DNA from: Billgrantia zhangzhouensis
Lineage (GTDB): Bacteria; Pseudomonadota; Gammaproteobacteria; Pseudomonadales; Halomonadaceae
DNA: 64,000 bases
Reading direction: 5' to 3'
NCBI RefSeq assembly: GCF_021404465.1
Contig: NZ_JABFTT010000009.1
Coordinates: 154,838 to 218,837, forward strand
The notes beneath the pieces were generated by a model. The model was not told the origin of the DNA. It made no database searches and saw nothing but the letters and a program-made list of their open reading frames with translations. Positions 34,094 through 42,306 of the stretch are shown here, piece by piece. The translations under genes were made by a program, and so were the position numbers. The stretch's first letter is position 1. Every line of letters starts with the position of its first letter.

Positions 34094-34283
34094 GCGCTAT
34101 TCCTGCGATGCCAAGCACTCCCCCTGCGATAGGGGCCGGTGGAGACTGGCCGTCATAACAACGGCGGCATCAATGGCGCATTGGACGAACACCTCATATT
34201 GAAGGGATGGACCGCCGACTATACTGCATCCGCCCTCTATCCGAAAACCAAGTAGAAGAAAAACCGACCGGGAGAAGACACCG

Positions 34284-34682
34284 ATGCACAAGGGAAGCTG
34301 CCTATGCGGGAAAGTGAAATACGAGTACCGCGGCGAGATCGATGAAGTCTCCATGTGCCACTGCAAACAGTGCCAGAAGGCCCAGGGCTCGGCCTTCGTT
34401 GCCGTGGCGCCCATCCGCTCGGCCGACTTTTCCATCACCCGAGGCGCGGAGTACCTCAAGGAGTATCGCGCTACGGCGGGCAAGGTGCGGGTGTTCTGCG
34501 CCGAGTGCGGCAGCCCGCTCTACAGTGCCCGCGACGACCTGCCCGAGGCCAAGCGACTACGGCTGGGCACGCTGGATATGCCGATAACGCCCAGCAAACG
34601 CTATCACGCCTGGGTCTCGTCCAAGGCCGAGTGGTTCGAGCTTGCCGATGAGCTGCCCAAGTTTCCCGAGTTTGCTCTTTGA
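34284..34682 (+). CDS. GFA-family protein
   Basis: 132 residues; zinc-site cysteines in GSCLCGKV, MCHCKQCQKAQG and FCAECGSPLY. Second member of this family in the window (see 7812-8204) but not a close copy. ATG 34284 follows CGGGAGAAGACACCG. Followed closely by the YciI gene. Confidence 0.87.
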   Translation: MHKGSCLCGKVKYEYRGEIDEVSMCHCKQCQKAQGSAFVAVAPIRSADFSITRGAEYLKEYRATAGKVRVFCAECGSPLYSARDDLPEAKRLRLGTLDMPITPSKRYHAWVSSKAEWFELADELPKFPEFAL

Positions 34683-34745
34683 ATTAGCAGTATGCGAAGC
34701 TTTATCCGAGAGAAGTCTGGTTCAGTGAACGAAGGAAAACGCTAC

Positions 34746-35042
34746 ATGAAGCAGTATGCTGTTTTAGCCTACGACTACACCGACACCGAAGCACTGGATC
34801 GTCGTCTGGCCAATCGCGAAGCGCATTTGAACGGCCTTCGCCAGCTCGCCAAGCAAGGGAGTTTCCTCAGTGGCGGAGCAATACTGGATGAAGAAGGCAA
34901 GATGGTCGGCTCGAATGCCCACTTCCAGTTCGCAGATCGTCAGGCCTTTGATGCATGGCTTGCAACCGAGCCTTATATGCTCGGCCGTGTTTGGGAGCAC
35001 GTCGACATTCGAGAGGTGCGGCTGTTCGATCCGCATGGGTAA
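34746..35042 (+). CDS. YciI-family protein
   Basis: 98 residues, MKQYAVLAYDYTDTEALDRR..., with FADRQAFDAWLATEPYMLGRVW typical of the YciI ferredoxin-like family. Proposed active site is the conserved His/Asp pair, but the function is not established. Start placed at ATG 34746 (AAGGAAAACGCTAC before it) rather than 34692. Confidence 0.82.
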   Translation: MKQYAVLAYDYTDTEALDRRLANREAHLNGLRQLAKQGSFLSGGAILDEEGKMVGSNAHFQFADRQAFDAWLATEPYMLGRVWEHVDIREVRLFDPHG

Positions 35043-35109
35043 TTGTAATTACCCAGGCACCACACACCATCCTGAGTAGGCAGGTCCAGCCGTGCACAAG
35101 ACTTGAAGA

Positions 35110-35612
35110 ATGGCCGATAGGGCGAAGCGCAGGAGAAAACGCATAGCCTACCTGGGGGGAGCCTTGGCTTTGCTGCTGGCGCTGGTACTCACCGGCTTAC
35201 TGGCCATGCAGGCCTGGCGACTGGCCGACAACCGTGCGATGGGGCAGGCCTGGGCATGGCTGCAATCCCAGGCGCCTGCTACCGTCGAAACGAGCCCGCC
35301 ATGGTAGAGGGCCTACCCGCACTACTTCCGCTACACCATCGAGCGATCATCACCCGCGGCTCCCTGGAACAAGCCATCGAGATCGCCGTAACCCAAGACG
35401 GCCAACCGCGCTGGGTACAGTTCCAGCGCTGGAGCAACGCCAACCCTGAGAAGGCGTGGCGGCTCCAGCCCTTTGGCGGCTACCTGGACGACTTCCAAAA
35501 CTTCGAAGGCTTCACCCTGCCCACCAAGGTCGAAGCGGGCAATCACTTCGGCATCGAAGCGTACTGCCCGTTCATCCGGGTGAGGGTGCGAAGGTGCGCT
35601 TTTCGGCCGTAG
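35110..35612 (+). pseudogene. Decayed DUF6544-like membrane-anchored protein
   Basis: Starts as a normal protein: basic N-terminus, one hydrophobic span (LGGALALLLALVLTGLLAMQ), then MGQAWAWLQS, and hits a stop at 35307. In other frames follow AMVEGLP and, from ~35370, QPRWVQFQRWSNANPEKAWR, QPFGGYLDDF and TKVEAGNHFG, which are the C-terminal motifs of DUF6544 proteins. The large middle part is missing and at least two frame changes are needed, so it is a deletion derivative. Confidence 0.7.
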
Positions 35613-35919
35613 CGCTTCACCTAGCGTTGGGGCCGTTGACCCAGCGCATAGGAAAAGCCATGCTTCGGTGCTAGGCTGAAACGCAAAGATACATAACGAT
35701 ACGGATGTACGAATAGCATGGAGAGAGTCCGCATGAATTTTCTACTTATGGGCTTGCTCTGTGTCATCGACTCTTGGGCCGATAAAGGCATATGCCTTTA
35801 ATGTAGATGGTGCTTTTAAAGAGTGGATTAGATGTAGACTAGGTTGTGTGATGTAGTTGAAAACTTGCTTCTTAATTGATGGTTTGTGTCGGATTGATTC
35901 TAACTATGGAGATGCTGCG
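35613..35919. other. Intergenic region before the PARIS pair
   Basis: Composition changes here from GC-rich to clearly AT-rich. It contains a perfect 18-bp palindrome (35783-35800) and short unconvincing ORFs. The promoter for ariA is expected in the 35800-35900 stretch. No RNA gene or repeat is visible otherwise. Confidence 0.6.
35783..35800. promoter_or_regulatory. 18-bp perfect palindrome upstream of ariA
   Basis: TAAAGGCATATGCCTTTA reads the same on both strands. It lies 120 bases before the GTG start of ariA. Possible operator; no cognate regulator is obvious next to it, although the XRE/ImmA gene is close downstream. Confidence 0.4.
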
Positions 35920-37221
35920 GTGGAACTGAGGAAACTATTCATCAGAGGGCTTTTCGGGCATTTCAATCACACAATTAAGTTCAAGGAAGGGAATGTTACA
36001 ATACTGACCGCCCCTAATGGCTATGGTAAAACTGTATGTTTGAAGGTTATAGATTCTATTTTTAATAGAAAACTGTCATTTTTGTGTGATCTCCAGTTTA
36101 CTGCGATAGAGCTGGAAACCTCTGAAGGGGTTCTAACAATAGAAAAGGACATGGAGGAATCGCCTAATAAAATTACTCTAGGTCATGGCGATTTGGAGAA
36201 GTCGCATGAGTACCATCGCGATTATACTCTTTCAAAGAAAACGACTATCCATGCTATTGATACTAGCATTCCGTTCCTGCATAGGATTGGTCCAAGGGAG
36301 TGGGAAGACATAAGGACAGATGATATATATTCATTTGACGAGGTGATTGAAACTTTTTCAGAGTACTTGCCGGATGAGTTTACAGCGCAGAAATATCCGG
36401 AATGGTTTGTTGTATTTACTGATTCGCTCAAAGCGCATTTCATTCAAGATCAGCGGCTTATACAAAGAAAAGGCAGTGCGGATAGAAATCGGCGTAAAAG
36501 CTTTATAGATACTATTGAGAAGTATGCTGATGAATTGTCCGACCTTATCCGACAGTCTGGGTTTCGTTCTTCACATGTTTCGCAACAGCTTGATACAACG
36601 TTTCCCGAGCGCCTTCTTAGGAATGATAAATATTTTGTTCCTATGGAGGCGGAAAATTTAAAGCAGGAGCTGCAGAAGCTGCAAGGAATCAGGTCTGAAC
36701 TATCGGCTTTTGACCTTTTGTCGTCAGCTCAGCATTTGCCTGCCCTGCATGTCTTAGATGAGATAAAGCCTGAAGATAAAAAAGTTTTGACTTTATATGT
36801 TCAGGATACGAAAGAGAAACTTTCTTCTTATGATGGAATATATAAGAAGATAGAGCTTTTTTCTAGGATATTAAACAGCAAAAGGCTTTCTTTTAAAAGA
36901 ATAAAAATAAACTCAAGTAGAGGGTTTCAGTTCGAAACAGAAAGAGGTAGGCCTCTAGAGCTTACACAGCTTTCTTCAGGAGAGCAACATCAGGTGGTGT
37001 TGCTTTATGAGCTTATATTTAAAACAGAGAAAAATGTTTTAGTTTTGATAGATGAGCCAGAGATATCTTTACATGTTGCTTGGCAGAAGGAGTTCTTGAA
37101 AGACTTAAAAGAAATTATAAACATACAGAGTATGCCCGTGGTTGTTGCAACACATTCTCCTCAAATCATAGATGGGAATTGGGATCTGACTGTTGATTTG
37201 GAGGAAGGTGGACTAGCATGA
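35920..37221 (+). CDS. ariA: PARIS-type AAA/ABC ATPase (AriA)
   Basis: 433 residues from GTG 35920. Walker A APNGYGKT (31-38), ABC-like signature LSSGEQHQ, Walker B VLVLIDEPEIS with the following H, and switch-His segment VVATHSPQII. A helical arm lies between (~170-300). In PARIS this ATPase senses phage anti-restriction proteins and holds the effector AriB until triggered. GTG with ATGGAG nearby is preferred to the TTG at 35857, since similarity starts at ELRKLFIRGLFGHF. ATGA overlap with ariB. Strongly AT-rich compared with surroundings: laterally acquired. Confidence 0.8.
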   Translation: MELRKLFIRGLFGHFNHTIKFKEGNVTILTAPNGYGKTVCLKVIDSIFNRKLSFLCDLQFTAIELETSEGVLTIEKDMEESPNKITLGHGDLEKSHEYHRDYTLSKKTTIHAIDTSIPFLHRIGPREWEDIRTDDIYSFDEVIETFSEYLPDEFTAQKYPEWFVVFTDSLKAHFIQDQRLIQRKGSADRNRRKSFIDTIEKYADELSDLIRQSGFRSSHVSQQLDTTFPERLLRNDKYFVPMEAENLKQELQKLQGIRSELSAFDLLSSAQHLPALHVLDEIKPEDKKVLTLYVQDTKEKLSSYDGIYKKIELFSRILNSKRLSFKRIKINSSRGFQFETERGRPLELTQLSSGEQHQVVLLYELIFKTEKNVLVLIDEPEISLHVAWQKEFLKDLKEIINIQSMPVVVATHSPQIIDGNWDLTVDLEEGGLA

Positions 37222-38060
37222 GGCATTATATTGATGAGAATGATAAATTAAACGAAATAAGATTGCTTTTTAGACATCCTCTTTATAGAGATAAAGTTGT
37301 TGTAGTGGTCGAAGGTGAGACAGATGTAAGGCTTTTCAGGGGAATCTTAGAGTCTGAGACTGCAAAGATTGAAACTGTGGATGGAAAGTCCCCCTTGCTT
37401 AATCTGATGATTCAGCTAAGCGAAGAGTATCCTGAGAAAGTTTTGGGGATATGTGATGCAGACTATGATAATTTAAACGGGCTTGCTGATGAGCGAGCTA
37501 GAAACTCTGTCTACGTTACAGATCATCATGATGCGGAAGTTATGATGCTGATCTCTCCGGCTGCTGATGCGTTTATCAGCGAATATGCTTCTCATGGAAA
37601 TATAGATACTGTACGAGAGCATTTAATACCTAATGCTTTTGATGCTGCATATGAGCTCGGTCTAATAAGGTGGGTTAATTGCAACGAGGGCTTGAATATT
37701 AACTTCAAGGGTTTGAATTTTAACGAATTTGTTTCAGTTGACTCGTTAAGTGTTTCAATTGATTTGGAGGTCTTGCTTGATGAGCTTATATTGCGCAGCA
37801 GGAATAAAAAAGAAATAGCTACGAAAGAGTACATAATTTCTAAGATAGATGAGTATAAGTCTAGTGATGCCTGCAAGCTCCAGGTCTGCTGCGGACATGA
37901 TGTAGCAAACATAATTGCCATTTGTTTTCGTCAGGAAGAAATTTCTTTAGAAACCAATATGGACCATAAAAAAGTTGAGTCTGCGCTGAGGATAGGTTAT
38001 CAAAGAGAGTATTTTGAGAAGCTTGAGTTGTATTCTAAAATAAAGGCAGTGACAGGATAA
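37218..38060 (+). CDS. ariB: PARIS-type DUF4435 (TOPRIM-like) effector (AriB)
   Basis: 280 residues. DUF4435 pattern: VVVVEGETDVRLF (the acidic TOPRIM Glu at ~32-34), then GICDADYDN (acidic DxD region near residues 79-84) and VTDHHDAEVMM. In characterised PARIS systems AriB is a nuclease that cleaves tRNA once released. Overlaps ariA by 4 bases, the usual arrangement. Followed by a strong terminator, so the pair is a closed two-gene unit. Confidence 0.8.
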   Translation: MRHYIDENDKLNEIRLLFRHPLYRDKVVVVVEGETDVRLFRGILESETAKIETVDGKSPLLNLMIQLSEEYPEKVLGICDADYDNLNGLADERARNSVYVTDHHDAEVMMLISPAADAFISEYASHGNIDTVREHLIPNAFDAAYELGLIRWVNCNEGLNINFKGLNFNEFVSVDSLSVSIDLEVLLDELILRSRNKKEIATKEYIISKIDEYKSSDACKLQVCCGHDVANIIAICFRQEEISLETNMDHKKVESALRIGYQREYFEKLELYSKIKAVTG

Positions 38061-38077
38061 GGTTGGACGGTCATGTC

Positions 38078-38104
38078 AGAGCCGCAGGCATGAGCTGCGG
38101 CTCT
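38078..38104 (+). terminator. Terminator after ariB
   Basis: AGAGCCGCA (38078-38086) and TGCGGCTCT (38096-38104), 9-bp perfect stem, 9-base loop, then GTACTTTATT. Ends the ariAB unit; it may also serve the convergent ImmA gene. Confidence 0.75.
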
Positions 38105-38151
38105 GTACTTTATTGTTAGTGTGGAATGTTGGTGACAGAAGCGCGAGATTG

Positions 38152-39243
38152 CTAATTAATGCTCGTCAATTTTGTCCTGTTTTCAATGATTTTTGGTTCG
38201 TCAGTGTTTCCGGTCAATCCTAGGAGAAGATTGTTTACTTCATCTAAGGGGAGGGAGAGTTGCGTTGCAATTTCATTTTTTGTTATTTTTTCCAACCAGA
38301 GTTTTTCAAGTACTTTCCGCCATATGGCCGATTCTTCTCGGGAGGTGCCAACGGGTTCTCCAGAACGATAGCCGCGTCGTCCTAGTTCAATGCAAATGGA
38401 TTTATATTGCCAATCGGTAAGTATCCCAAGCGTGTGAAGGCGATAAGCCATGGCCATGGCTGATACTCGCCACCTTCCCTTAAGCTTTATTACCATGTCT
38501 GTGTTAATGAATCGCGGTACTCTGGAGCATACATCCTCCCGAGGCATAAGGAAGGCTGAAGCAAACTGATTGGCCTCCTTCTCAGCTTCTCGTGAGCCAC
38601 TTGCTCCGCCGTGGACATGTAATACCAAATGTCCTAGCTCATGAGCAGTATCAAAGATACTGTGCTCAGCAGTTTTAAAGTTATTGAGAAATATAAGAGG
38701 TGTTCCTTGCCTCCAAAATGAAAAAGCATCTACTGAAGCAGTGTTTTCTGTTAAAGATAAAAACCTTACACCTTGACTTTCAAGAAGGTGGATAAGGTTG
38801 CCGATAGGCTTAACTCCCAGCCCCCAATGTTGACGCAGGGCTTGAGCAGCGACTTCTGGGTTGGTTTCGTAACTTAGGTCGAGTAGGTTTGGAGTTGGTA
38901 GACTAAAACGTTCTTCTACCCAATTAATCAGCTGTAGGCCTAAGGCGCCAGCTGAAAGTGCTGCATCTCTCTCTTTTGCCGTCATTTTTGACAGGCTTCG
39001 AAAGCTTACCGAGTCAGCTTGAAGTATATCAGTGTCATCCTTATAAAAAAAACTAGAAGGATAGTTTAAAGTTTCAGCAAGACGTTCAACTGTAGAGTCG
39101 TCAGGCTGGTTGTAAGCCTTTTCAATTCTGGTGATGGTAACGGCAGTTGTTCCAGCCATTTCTGCTAGTGCTTTGGCAGAGAGACGCCTCCTCTTTCTAG
39201 CTAAAATTAGCCTGCTGTGGTTGAACATTCTTAACCCGCTCAC
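38152..39243 (-). CDS. XRE-type regulator fused to ImmA/IrrE metallopeptidase
   Basis: 363 residues. N-terminal helix-turn-helix (~10-62; ARKRRRLSAKALAEMAGTTA), then an IrrE/ImmA peptidase domain with zinc motif HELGH at 191-195 and a downstream Glu (EAEKEANQFASAFLMP). This class regulates stress or mobile-element genes by binding DNA and cleaving a partner repressor. Starts with GTG overlapping the stop of the 205-residue gene (GTGA), so the two are co-translated. Probably binds the palindrome at 39869-39913. Confidence 0.88.
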   Translation of the reverse strand: MSGLRMFNHSRLILARKRRRLSAKALAEMAGTTAVTITRIEKAYNQPDDSTVERLAETLNYPSSFFYKDDTDILQADSVSFRSLSKMTAKERDAALSAGALGLQLINWVEERFSLPTPNLLDLSYETNPEVAAQALRQHWGLGVKPIGNLIHLLESQGVRFLSLTENTASVDAFSFWRQGTPLIFLNNFKTAEHSIFDTAHELGHLVLHVHGGASGSREAEKEANQFASAFLMPREDVCSRVPRFINTDMVIKLKGRWRVSAMAMAYRLHTLGILTDWQYKSICIELGRRGYRSGEPVGTSREESAIWRKVLEKLWLEKITKNEIATQLSLPLDEVNNLLLGLTGNTDEPKIIENRTKLTSIN

Positions 39244-39857
39244 TTCCGTGCAACAACTGGATCAAAATCGTCAACAATGTCATCGTCATCAATCAGGAGT
39301 GATACGCCGTCAAAGTCTGATCCGTCAGAAAGATAGATACGCTCTAGGTAATCACTGTAATTGGATCTGGTGACTGTTGGGCGTGATAGCTCAGCCGCGC
39401 CCTTGGGGTCAATCATCAAAAAATATGTAGAAAAATCGTCAATTGAGGTGACGCTGGATGATGTTCCGCCAAACATGTCTATAGTGAATTGGCATACGCG
39501 AGCAGCTCCGGCTCCTTTGGGGGATCTTGCCTGTGGTTGGACAGCGTCATTGGCGGCCAGCTTAACATTAGAGAAACCTACGCGTACCTTAAGGTTGTCA
39601 TTACGGATGAACTCTATATTTTCGACTCGCTCACGAGACCATGAATCCCCGACAAACGCCCTACGTAGGGCAGCAACGCCATGTATGTAAGCGAGTAAGC
39701 CTGCAGCGTTGGCTGGATGATCTAAGGTCGCATCGGCACCTGCTGCCATCGCTTGGGTACGTACCAGCAGAAGCCCTTCTCTCGATAAGCCGAGCTCGAC
39801 AAGACGATTGTCCACGCTTGGCTCATCCTTCAGTACTATGGGATGTGTTTTCTGCAC
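39240..39857 (-). CDS. Unknown partner of the XRE/ImmA protein
   Basis: 205 residues from GTG 39857 (GAGGATAGGTT before it). I do not recognise the family. Soluble, with an acidic C-terminus (SLLIDDDDIVDDFDPV) and no transmembrane part. Four-base overlap with the XRE/ImmA gene means tight coupling; likely substrate, inhibitor or toxin partner of the peptidase, but no specific function can be claimed. Confidence 0.7.
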   Translation of the reverse strand: MQKTHPIVLKDEPSVDNRLVELGLSREGLLLVRTQAMAAGADATLDHPANAAGLLAYIHGVAALRRAFVGDSWSRERVENIEFIRNDNLKVRVGFSNVKLAANDAVQPQARSPKGAGAARVCQFTIDMFGGTSSSVTSIDDFSTYFLMIDPKGAAELSRPTVTRSNYSDYLERIYLSDGSDFDGVSLLIDDDDIVDDFDPVVARK

Positions 39858-39868
39858 AACCTATCCTC

Positions 39869-39913
39869 ATGTTAATTTTTCTCTCCCTACTGTAGGGTAG
39901 AAAAAATTAACAT
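39869..39913. promoter_or_regulatory. 45-bp near-perfect palindrome at the XRE/ImmA operon promoter
   Basis: Outer arms ATGTTAATTTTT / AAAAATTAACAT and an inner perfect palindrome CCCTACTGTAGGG share one centre at 39891; only a few positions near CTCT/TAGA mismatch. It begins 12 bases upstream of the GTG start of the first gene. A good candidate operator for the XRE domain. Confidence 0.7.
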
Positions 39914-39963
39914 GCAAGACTGGATTGTCTCTGTGGCATTGGCTCTAGTGCTGAAAGGAGGGC

Positions 39964-42306
39964 TTAGATAAGCAACCTCCCCAACCCACTCACTCTCACC
40001 ACCTCCCTCGTCACCGCCTCATCCAGCATCCCGCGGCCCGTCTCCGCCAGCGTTAGCCAGTCCCTCGCGCGGGTGATGCCGGTGTAGACCAGCTCCCGGG
40101 TGAGGATGGGGTTGGGGGCATCGGGGAGCAGCAGGGCGGTGTGGGTGAATTCCGAGCCCTGGGACTTGTGCACCGTCATGGCGAACACGGTTTCCACCGC
40201 CTGCAGGCGGCTGGGCAGCACCCACTTGATGTTGCCGCTGCCGTCGCTGGTCGGGAAGGCGACACGCAGCAGGGTGCGGCCGGGTGTGTCGGTGGCACTG
40301 CGGGCCTCGGGCACGGCGAGGGTGATGCCGATATCGCCGTTCATCAGCCCCAGGCCGTAGTCGTTGCGGGTGACGAGCACCGGGCGGCCTTCGAACCAGC
40401 CCTGTTCCAGCTCCAGGTCGCTGGCCTTGAGCCAGCCGGCGCGGCGCAGCGCGTGGCCGATGCGCGGGTTCAGCCCTTCGATGCCCCAGGGGCCTTTCCT
40501 TAGCGCGCACAGCAGCTGAAAGTGGCCGTGGGCGGCGAGCACCTGGCGGGCCCAGTCGTCGTAGGGCTGGCGTTCGTCGCCTTCACCGAAGTAGGGCTGG
40601 GCGGGGCGGGCTGCCTGCATGACCTCTAGGTAGTGAGCGTAGCCGCGGGGCGAGGCGATGGGTTCGCCGCGTCGGTCGTGGCGGCCTGCGCCGCCGTTGA
40701 TGAAACCGGCCGGGTTGCCATTCACCACCAGGCGATCCAGCGCCGGATCGTCGGCATCCGCCAGGGCGAGGCGGGCGATATCGGCGTAGCGTGACTTTCC
40801 ATCAGTGCCGAAGATCTCGCGCACGGCGCGTTTCTTCTCTTTCTGCCCATGGTCTGAGCCGAGCGGGCGGTTGACCGCTTCGGCGAGCTGGCCAATGCCG
40901 CTCTTGGCATCGAAGCGGTGGCTTACCCGCAGCATGGCGATGGCCTGGTCGAGCGGCTGGCCGCCTTCGTCCTTGTAGCGTTCGGGAATCGGCGTGCCGG
41001 TCACCCGTTGCAGCCAGTCGCAGGTGGCCGGGGTGTAGTGGCCGCCTTCGGCGCGTTGGCACAGGTCGCCGAGCACGGCGCCGGCTTCCACCGAGGCGAG
41101 CTGGTCCTTGTCGCCGAGCAGGATCAGCCGGGCTTTGGGCGGCAGGGCGGTGAGCACGGCGGCCATCATCTCGATATCCACCATCGAGGCTTCGTCGATC
41201 ACCAGGGCGTCCAGCGCCAGCGGGTTGCCGGCGTGGTGGCGGAAGTGGCGAGTATCCGGCCGTGAGCCCAGCAGGCGGTGCAGGGTCGTGACTTCCGTCG
41301 GGATGCTGTTGCGCAGGGTTGAGATATCCACACCCTGTTGGCCCACGGCGGCGGCCAGTTCCACCAGCGAGAGGTTCTGCACCTGCTTGGCGATGGATTC
41401 GTTGAGCCGGGCGGCGGCCTTGCCGGTGGGGGCGGCCAGGCGAATGCGCAGCGGGCGCGGGGTGGCGGAGCCTGCAGGTGCGGTTTCGCCCAGGGCCAGT
41501 GCCTGCAGTAGGGCAAGCAGCTTGACCACGGTGGTGGTCTTGCCGGTACCGGGGCCGCCGGTGATCACCGCGAAGCGCGAGCGGCTGGCGAGTGCACAGG
41601 CAGCCTGCTGCCAGTCGAGTTCATGTCCCGGAGTAAAGAGCGCGGCCAGCGCCCGGGCCAGGGTGACGGTATCGGCGTCTGTGTCGGTGGTGGCAGTAAG
41701 TCGGCTTCCGATCAGGCCGCGAATGTCCTGCTCGTACTGCCAGTAGCGGCGCAGGTAGAGCCGCACATTGCCGTCGCGCTCGCTGCGCACCAACGGGGTG
41801 TTGCCCGGTGGTTCGTTGCCGTCCGCCACCAGGGCGGGGTGGTGCAGGATGTCGCGCCAGGTAGCGAGATCCAGTTCGGTCAGCAGCTCGCTGGGCAGCG
41901 GCGGCGGGTCGCTGAGGTCGTCGCCTTCCGGCGGTAGCGAGAGCGCCAGGTCGGGGGCGGCGAGGGTCTGGGCGAGGTCGAGGCAAACATGGCCGCGACC
42001 GAGCTGATGGCTGGCAAGGGCAGCGGCGAGCAGCAGCAGAGGCGGGGCGTCGCTCACCTCGCGCTCGAAGAAGCTGGCCAGCGCGCGGTCCAGCGCGCGC
42101 AGCCAGCCGCGCTCCACCCAGCGGTCGAGCAGGGCGAACAGCGCCTGGTTGTCGTGGAGCGCGGCTTGCACGTTGCCCTGCGCGGCTTGGGGCGGTTCAG
42201 GTTCGGCGCCCTCGTCGGCTGCCTGGCTGCTGCCTGCTGATGCCTCCCCGAGATCAGCGAACAGGTCCGGGGTGGCGTCGTCGTGGTGCTTGCTGCGCTT
42301 GTTCAT
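39964..42306 (-). CDS. recD: RecBCD enzyme subunit RecD
   Basis: 780 residues, longer than the ~600 of E. coli. SF1 helicase motifs: Walker A ITGGPGTGKTTTVVK, DEASMVDIEMM (motif II), LLGDKDQL, and the C-terminal MTVHKSQGSEFTH and YTGITRARDWL. 5'-3' motor of the RecBCD recombination and DNA-degradation complex. ATG overlaps the end of recB by 4 bases. The extra length comes from inserts such as the Asp/Gly-rich stretch ~470-550. Confidence 0.93.
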   Translation of the reverse strand: MNKRSKHHDDATPDLFADLGEASAGSSQAADEGAEPEPPQAAQGNVQAALHDNQALFALLDRWVERGWLRALDRALASFFEREVSDAPPLLLLAAALASHQLGRGHVCLDLAQTLAAPDLALSLPPEGDDLSDPPPLPSELLTELDLATWRDILHHPALVADGNEPPGNTPLVRSERDGNVRLYLRRYWQYEQDIRGLIGSRLTATTDTDADTVTLARALAALFTPGHELDWQQAACALASRSRFAVITGGPGTGKTTTVVKLLALLQALALGETAPAGSATPRPLRIRLAAPTGKAAARLNESIAKQVQNLSLVELAAAVGQQGVDISTLRNSIPTEVTTLHRLLGSRPDTRHFRHHAGNPLALDALVIDEASMVDIEMMAAVLTALPPKARLILLGDKDQLASVEAGAVLGDLCQRAEGGHYTPATCDWLQRVTGTPIPERYKDEGGQPLDQAIAMLRVSHRFDAKSGIGQLAEAVNRPLGSDHGQKEKKRAVREIFGTDGKSRYADIARLALADADDPALDRLVVNGNPAGFINGGAGRHDRRGEPIASPRGYAHYLEVMQAARPAQPYFGEGDERQPYDDWARQVLAAHGHFQLLCALRKGPWGIEGLNPRIGHALRRAGWLKASDLELEQGWFEGRPVLVTRNDYGLGLMNGDIGITLAVPEARSATDTPGRTLLRVAFPTSDGSGNIKWVLPSRLQAVETVFAMTVHKSQGSEFTHTALLLPDAPNPILTRELVYTGITRARDWLTLAETGRGMLDEAVTREVVRVSGLGRLLI

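Noticed and set aside
39869..39913. Intrinsic terminator
   Set aside because: Could fold as a hairpin, but it lies directly upstream of a start codon and no plus-strand gene ends before it, so an operator is more likely.
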